NCBI RefSeq assembly: GCF_018812025.1
Contig: NC_063049.1
Span: 35,035,447 to 35,099,446, forward strand
Source of the DNA: Megalobrama amblycephala
Taxonomy: Eukaryota > Chordata > Actinopteri > Cypriniformes > Xenocyprididae
Length of the DNA stretch: 64,000 nucleotides
Direction: 5' to 3'
Part shown: positions 57,956-64,000 of the stretch, one piece after another
Layout: each line of letters starts with the position of its first letter
How positions within the stretch are numbered: position 1 is the first letter of the stretch
Notes under the pieces: model-generated
What the model saw: the letters and a program-made list of their open reading frames with translations, nothing else
Databases searched by the model: none
Told to the model about the DNA's origin: nothing
Position numbers and translations under genes: made by a program

Positions 57956-59101
57956 AAAATACATATGAATTGCCTTCCTTGAGATCAGCTTGTTTTGACT
58001 GAATAAAGATTTTTATTTATTTATTTTTTTTTTTAATTGTCTACATAGTATTTATTAATTTTTATTTCAGTTTTAGTTTTTTAGTTCTCAAGTTAAACTA
58101 AATTAAAATGTTGCCTTGGCAACTAATTTTGTTGTTTTTGTTATTCTTTTGAACTGTCCCTTTAAATCAAACAACAACAACAATGTATATGGCCAATGTA
58201 TAAGCCATGTAGATTAAACATTAATATTGGAATCACAGCAGTCAAGTCATAACAGAACATCTATCACATCACAATTTAGCCCATTTTCCTCATCACTGAC
58301 AGCTTATATTCTGTGTGTAATATCCTCATGTTGATGTAGTTAAGCTTTGCCTCTATTTATTAATTCATGAATTCACATAAATTCACATGAATCTCTCAGC
58401 TTCCCTGACTAGATGCAGAGTAACAATGTGGGGAATTATGCTACCACAGATTGGTACACAAACAGTGGGCACTGCAAGCTTGGCAGAATATTCTCTGGAG
58501 GGAGAGAGATAGATCAGTGTGTGAACAAACTTCAGCTGAGTCAGTGTAAACAAACACAAATTACAAGAGAGTGCGCCATGGTGACACAGCCTTCATTTTT
58601 AACATAAGACTCAGACTGGGAATGAGATTTGCAAGGGTAAACAAAAACCACTGAGTAAATGGGTTTGCTATTTTCAAATTTCAACATTGTTCTTCTATTT
58701 ATAGTTGTTTTTAGCTGCTGAAAAAACAAGGCAAAAAACACCTCCCACACTCACACAATTAAAGGTGTATTATTTCAGTTTTTGATTACCTAATTTTGAG
58801 CAACATGACATGACAAAACAAGCCCTCATATTATCAGGGTTCCATTATAATCAACAGGGATGTTCCTTTGCTTTCACTATACATTACATGGTGTAAACAG
58901 GAGATTTATTCAGCAGCATAGACAACTTCATTGATTATAATGGGAGTTTTCATGTATAGAAGTTTAGTGCAGCTTCGACAGCTTTGTTGATTATAATCAG
59001 AGCGTTCCACCGTAGGTTTGTCGCAATGCTCAATCGCTGTTTTCAAAATTAATTTGAAAAAAAAAAAAGTTTTGTTTTTGATGCTGCTTGGAGAACCGAT
59101 G
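57956..59101. other. Unannotated sequence, no gene seen
   Basis: TTAAAGGTGTATTATTTC near 58760 looks like an isolated TTAAAGG end but has no partner. TTGATTATAATGGGAG and TTGATTATAATCAGAG near 58930-59000 form a short direct repeat. Poly-A at about 59058-59069. Confidence 0.35.
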
Positions 59102-59105
59102 TTAA

Positions 59106-60124
59106 AGGGATAGTTCACCCAAAAATTTAAAATTTCTGGTAATTTACTCACTGATAGGCCATCTTTTTTTTTCTTCAGTAGAACAGTAAAGAAGATTTTT
59201 AACTGAAACCGTGGTCTTTAGTGATTCATATGATGTATGTCAATGGCTACTGTCATTTGGGAGTCAAAAAATACATACAGGCATAACAAAATTTAAGGGG
59301 TAGTTCATCCAAAAATTAACCCATCATCATTTACTCCCCCTCAAGTTGTTCCAAACCTGTAAAAATTCCTTTGTTCTGCTGTACACAAAAGAAGATATTT
59401 TGAAGAATGTTTGTAACCAGAACAAAGAAATGTATACAGTTGTCTATGCTACGCCATTTATATAGGTTGTGACATTCAGTATAAGCACAAGTAAGTACCA
59501 TTTGGATGAACAATACAATAACTCCCTCTCTGTTGTAAACAAACACAGCGTCGGCTCACGTGTGAGTTTGCTCCTGTACTTACATCATACTGGAACAGGA
59601 AGCTCATGCTTCAGCAGTGTTGCCAAGTCAGCATTTTTTCCACGTTTTTGCAGCATTTTAAAACTTTTACACTGTTGCGCAGGTAGTTTTTTTAGTCTGC
59701 AGATTGAAGTGGATTGGGACTAGTTTTGGCCATGATTAAGTGGGTTTTGAACGGCAATTGGGTCGGTTTTGTTACACAAACCTGGCAACCCTGTGCTCCA
59801 GAATGCACTCAGTACTGTTTGCCAGGGCTGTGGATTACAGGTAATAATGTTGTAAATAATGTTCAGTTTCTTGCACAGACCGATCGTTTCACTTCATAAG
59901 ACCACAATGTAGGCCTATCGTCAGCAGCCACGGGTATTAATTTTGTTTTGCTTGTATACTTTTTTTGACTCTCAAAGTGACGGTAGCCATTGACTTGCAT
60001 TTTATAAATCACCAAGAAACATGGTTTCAGCTACAAATCTTATTTTACTGTTCTACTGAAGAAAAAGACACCTACATCTTGGATGGCCTGAGGGTGAGTA
60101 AATTAACAGCTAGGAACTATCCCT
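59106..60124. mobile_element. TTAA-type MITE with an internal second left end
   Basis: Begins AGGGATAGTTCACCCAAAAA after TTAA (59102-59105) and ends GCTAGGAACTATCCCT before TTAA (60125-60128). TTTAGTGATTCATATG and GTCAATGGCTACTGTCA on the left face TGACGGTAGCCATTGAC on the right. At 59293-59460 another left end (AAGGGGTAGTTCATCCAAAA) starts, so a second MITE is nested there; its right arm is unclear. The short frames inside are shadows. Confidence 0.82.
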
Positions 60125-60129
60125 TTAAG

Positions 60130-61148
60130 TTGCCTGTTTAGCCACTGTCTTTACTTGTTTTTCTTTTTTTTAAATAACAGTATGACAAAAGCTGTAATAA
60201 TAAGTGTGATTATAAAATGTTATATAAAAAATGTGTACATCAAATATAGGCTATGGCATGCAGTTGGCCCTCAAGTAATAATAAAAATTATTAAAGGGGT
60301 GGTTGATTATGATTTCACTTTTATAAAATGAGTTAGTGTGTAATGTTGCTGTTAGAGCATAAACAACATCTGCAAAGTTATGATGCTCCAAGTTCAATGC
60401 AAAGGGAGATCATTTCTTTTAAAGAATTCTCTGTTTAAGGACTACAACAAACAGCTGGTTGGGACTACAATGAGTTTCTTCTCGGGTTAGTGACATCACT
60501 AACCCTAATATTGACATAAACCCCGCCCCCAAGAACACTCAACAAAGGGGTGAGGCCATGTTGGGCTGCTTTAGAGAAGAGGAAGAGTTGTTGTAGTAGA
60601 GTGTTGTTGCCATGCCATCATTTTTTACGCCGGACTGCTTCACAAACGAGGGTCAATTCAAGGCTGGATTTGCACAAAAGATTAACATGACGGCACATGC
60701 TAGTCAATGAGTTGAATCAACTCCACAGCAACTACATAAATGTATCTACTAACCATACAGAAAGGTCCAGATGCATTCTAAAACTTCTTCCTGAGTCTCT
60801 CCATCAGTGTCTGACTCCGGTTTGAACAATGTAAGGCTGAACACCGTTAATGACAATCGCCATTTTGGCTGCGTGAGATTCTCCAGCTTTGTTGTTGTTG
60901 AGCAACCGAAGCGCGAGCTGTGAAAGCTCTGCCTCTTCTGGAAAGCGGGCCAGCAGCTCATTTGTTTTTGCTCACACCCAACAAGCTATAACAAATGGTC
61001 TGTGGGGTATTTTGAGCTGAAACTTCACAGATACATTCTGGGGACACCAGAGACTTATATTACAAAAGGGCATTATAGGTCCCCTTTAAAAAATCAAAAG
61101 GAAATAATTAACAACTATTGTTTATGTGCTTTAATCATGCAGCCCTAA
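60130..61148. mobile_element. Old hAT-type fragment split by a TTAA MITE
   Basis: TATGGCATGCAGTTG near 60251-60266 and AATCATGCAGCCCTAA at 61132-61147 match the 3' part of the hAT-type element at 6044-7027 in the same order. The left half is missing or unrecognisable. The MITE at 60295-61085 lies between the two matching pieces. Confidence 0.6.
60295..61085. mobile_element. TTAA-type element, AGGGGTGG family
   Basis: Begins AGGGGTGGTTGATTATG after TTAA (60291-60294) and ends GGCATTATAGGTCCCCT before TTAA (61086-61089). Length 791 bp. The interior reads AACAAAGGGGTGAGGCCATG and GGTCTGTGGGGTATTTTGAG; the latter tail (GGGGTATTTTGAGCTGAAAC) is shared with Kolobok-like copies A and B, so the families share their 3' region. 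The second copy is at 46645-47230. Confidence 0.88.
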
Positions 61149-62224
61149 CATACAGACATTAAAATCTTATTACAAAATGCTTCATTAGTCAAGTCAAATG
61201 TTTGGCCTAAAGCTATACTAAATCCAAACCTTATCCCAACTAATGATTGCAGGAGTCTGGATCAATACCCATAATGCACTGGATCTTTAATTCAATTTGT
61301 ACTCAACTGCAATGCTTAGTATTAAAAAAAGCTAGGTATTTCCCTTTAAACTGTACAAAAATATTGAGATATTGAGTTTAGACCTTTTAGAATGACAGCT
61401 TATTAAATCTGAATGAGGCACTGTCAGTCAGTTTGTCTGAGTTCATGTATACCTGTCAAAGTCCTGAAAATGGCAGCTTATATGACATAGGAAGTCATTA
61501 CACAAAAGCTAAATGCACAAAGTTAACTCCACTGCATGCTGGAAGAATAAACTAATGAGCAGCTAATTAGCAGCTAAAAAACCATTTCAAAATACAATCT
61601 TAAAATACCATCTCAGCTACAATCTTAAGATGGATCTTCCGGCAGGCCTCACCTGTATAGCGGAGCATAATTTTCTTTCTGACTATTAAACTTTTTCATT
61701 GTTAACATGCAAGAAAGGCAGTTCAAACAGATGTTTCGGAAAATATCAGCCTCAACTTTACAATCTAACTAAATAACAGTCTTTTGAAATCTAGTCATAA
61801 GTTCCACCATATTATATGAAATGTAAAAAAAATCTGTTTCTGTATGTCTAACCCTCTGAAGCAGAATAAGAATTTAGCAGCAAGCATCTGTGTGGGAAGC
61901 ATCCACTCTGTGCAACCCTTCCGACAGATGTCAAAGTCAGAGCTATTTGAATAGATAAACATATGTTGAGTGTTGGAAACACATGCATGCTGTTCTCATT
62001 TACATAACAAGATGAATTAAAAGTACAAAGGCTTTACAAGTAAGCTGAGGCATCTTGGGCTGAGATTCTTTTTCTACACATTTCCTCAGTTTCTTCTGGG
62101 AAAAGTCAACAAAAGCATTCAATTGCTTATTCTTTTAATTCAATGCATTTTACTTACCCTTTAAAAGTAGCCTTTCCATCATATTATAAACTTTCAGATC
62201 ATCTATAATTGTATATTTAGGCTT
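61149..62224. other. Unannotated sequence, no gene seen
   Basis: Nothing recognised. Confidence 0.4.
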
Positions 62225-62345
62225 GATGTATTATGAATATAATCTAATGATTTCTGAAGGATTATATGACAACTAAGACTGGAGAAATGGCTGCCTAAAA
62301 TTAAGCTTTGCCATCACAGGGATACAATATATTCAAACAGAATGC
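62225..62345. mobile_element. Fragment of the Tc1/mariner-like MITE family
   Basis: AATGATTTCTGAAGGATTAT, CTAAGACTGGAGAAATGG and AGCTTTGCCATCACAGGGAT match 4745-4825 with indels. Both ends are lost. Confidence 0.75.
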
Positions 62346-62724
62346 CTAGTTCTGTTATGAAACTCTAGATGGAGCAGGCTGATGGGTCCTTAACCCAAGC
62401 TGATGATATTTACAGTTACGTGGCACAAGCTGATTGGTTCATGTTGCATCTGCAGCCAATGAGCTTGCTCAACATTTATCATTCACTATAGCAGTTTGCA
62501 CCACACTTTCAGAGTTTGTCTAAAACCCTCCACCTTCCCCAGCTCCACCTGTATATCTGCTATAATTGATGCATGCTATTTGTGCAGCAGCAGTATGTGT
62601 ACTCACAGCAGCATATCGACGTATGTATTGGCAGTAGCAAGTTAATCAAAAACAGCAATAATCAACAGCAGCAGCAATTCAGCAGCAGCAGCTTAGCAGA
62701 TCTATTCCACCAAAACCAAATACA
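62346..62724. other. Unique sequence with CAG-rich patch
   Basis: 62585-62700 has several CAGCAG runs (CAACAGCAGCAGCAATTCAG, CAGCAGCAGCAGCTTAGCAG). No open frame makes sense of them as a coding poly-Gln tract. Confidence 0.45.
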
Positions 62725-62728
62725 TTAA

Positions 62729-63225
62729 TGGGATAGTTCACCCAAAAATATTCCCATGATTTATTCACTCTCAAGCCATCCTAGGTGTATATAACGATCT
62801 TCTCTCAGACGAACACAGTCAGAGTTATATTAAAAAATATCCTGGCTCTTCCAAGCTTTATAATGGTAGTAAATGGCACTAATAGTGAATGATTTTGAAG
62901 CCCAAAAAAGTGCATCCATCCATCATAAAAATAATCCACACTGCTTCAGGGGGTTAATAAAGGCCTGTAAGAAAAATATCCATATTTACAAATTTATAAA
63001 CTATAATAACCAGCTTCTGGCAAACATCCGTACACAAATCGACTTACAGCGGAAGCGTAACCTCTGACGTGACGCATGACGTATTGACGAACACAGCAGC
63101 GCAGAGGATAGAGCAAAACAAAACTCCAGTCACAAATTAGAAGTCTAAAATGAGAATTTTTAAATAGAAATGTCGGAGGATTTCAATATAAGAGAAGAGG
63201 AGCTTGAGTTTGTTGCACAGCCCTA
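62729..63225. mobile_element. TTAA-type MITE, left part only
   Basis: TTAA (62725-62728), then TGGGATAGTTCACCCAAAAA, TTTATTCACTCTCAAGCCAT and CCAAGCTTTATAATGGTAGT follow a known cyprinid MITE layout. The right arm is absent. TTGCACAGCCCTAATTG near 63213-63228 resembles a hAT-type end (GCAGCCCTA), perhaps the truncation point. The 64-codon frame is a shadow. Confidence 0.7.
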
Positions 63226-64000
63226 ATTGTTTGAACCGTGAGAGGTGTCTACTCTCACCTACTCCCACATCATAAATAGATTTAAAAATTTTATTATACT
63301 TTATTGAGTTGTTCAGTAATAATAATAATAATAATATTATAATATCTGTAGTCATTCATGAGAGTTATGCAGGATAGTTCTGTCCCTGCTGGTTTGTCCT
63401 GAGCAGTGAAGGTGCACACTTTTTTTTTTTTTTTTTTTTTTTTTACAAAAAACTTCCAGGAACTGTAAATTCTTTGGTTTTCTTGCATCCTCTGCACATT
63501 TGAATTCTGCTCAATAGTGGCTCTATGATGTTGAGATTCAGCTTCACTACTCAGTCAGGACAACTGATGGACGCAAGCACATAAACATTTTGCAAAACAT
63601 TTGGTTTGATATTGTTGTGAGTCTAAATCAACAGAGGCCAACTTCTAAAAAAGCAATAGAAGCAGGGCTGCTGGCAATGTTATTCCTATGGTCCAAAGAG
63701 ATTTTTTTTTTTTTTTATAAATATATTGTTTTACCTTCTGCTGCTGGCACCTCATGTCTTCACGACTTTTGGGACTTTGAGAATCTTATTATATGCAGAG
63801 CTTGTGTGCATCTCATTTAGAATCATAAAACAGTGCTTTTGACGTGGATCGCTGTTAGAGTCTCTGCGGTTTCATCACCTTGTAATCCCCTCTCTACTTT
63901 GTAAGCACAGCACTGACTAGCTGGTGAAAAGAATGCAAAGACAATAGCACAAGCTCTTTGATGGTTCATTTTTTTGTGATGGAGATGAAAGAATCCTTTC
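63226..64000. other. Unannotated sequence with simple repeats
   Basis: (AAT)n at about 63317-63336, a 25-bp poly-T at 63420-63444 and another at about 63702-63716. No gene seen. Confidence 0.5.

Noticed and set aside
62585..62700. Poly-glutamine coding tract
   Set aside because: CAG runs are short, broken and not in a sustained open frame.

Overview
The window is AT-rich, intron- or intergenic-like vertebrate DNA, almost certainly from a cyprinid fish. The evidence is the repeat content: a 5S-rRNA-derived SINE3-type element, Tc1/mariner copies with fish-type transposase remnants, hAT-type elements with 8-bp target duplications, and many copies of the TTAA-flanked short element whose ends read TTAAAGGGTTAGTTCACCC, which I know as abundant in zebrafish and carps. 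The species cannot be fixed from the sequence alone. I find no intact host protein-coding gene, tRNA or rRNA gene, and no CRISPR array, operon or other prokaryotic feature. Nearly all short open frames are chance frames, frames through microsatellites, or transposon fragments.

Layout. Bases 1-3440 are mostly unique sequence with one old 133-bp tandem duplication. Bases 3441-9170 form a nested transposon stack: a TTAA-flanked MITE holds a rearranged Tc1-like element, which holds a Kolobok/T2-like element, a hAT-like element and a CACTA-like element; the Kolobok-like element itself holds a palindromic Tc1/mariner-like MITE. Bases 9171-15427 are low-copy sequence with microsatellites, small inverted-repeat elements and one protein-like frame on the minus strand (11180-11671). 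Bases 15428-19295 carry two nested palindromic MITE pairs and a small fold-back element. Bases 19296-23756 hold a GC-richer unique block, a GACA-type minisatellite and a 161-bp TAGA (GATA) array. A palindromic MITE lies at 23761-24582, and a decayed Tc1 element with a broken transposase at 26396-27978.

From 28150 to 39242 there are several MITEs (33911, 34611, 35659, 37541, 38248), one with a SINE3 copy inside it. A second Tc1 element (39689-42398) has a perfectly delimited hAT-type element in its right inverted repeat. From 42399 to 50800 the sequence is mostly unique, with a second clean Kolobok/T2-like copy (48723-49549). Bases 50800-57461 hold a large palindrome and a roughly 5-kb composite element containing a long-inverted-repeat transposon and two further MITEs. 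The end of the window carries more TTAA-type MITEs, one of them inside an older hAT fragment.

The elements interact mainly by insertion order. Interrupted sequences can be followed across the junctions, so relative ages and target duplications can be read directly. The main observations are the four-level nest at 3441-9170; the Tc1 copy that carries its 3' end on both sides; the shared TTAAAGG termini of several otherwise unrelated MITE families, which point to one shared Kolobok/T2-type mobilisation source; and the long-inverted-repeat element at 52532-55021 whose two arms keep the same 88-90-codon open frame.
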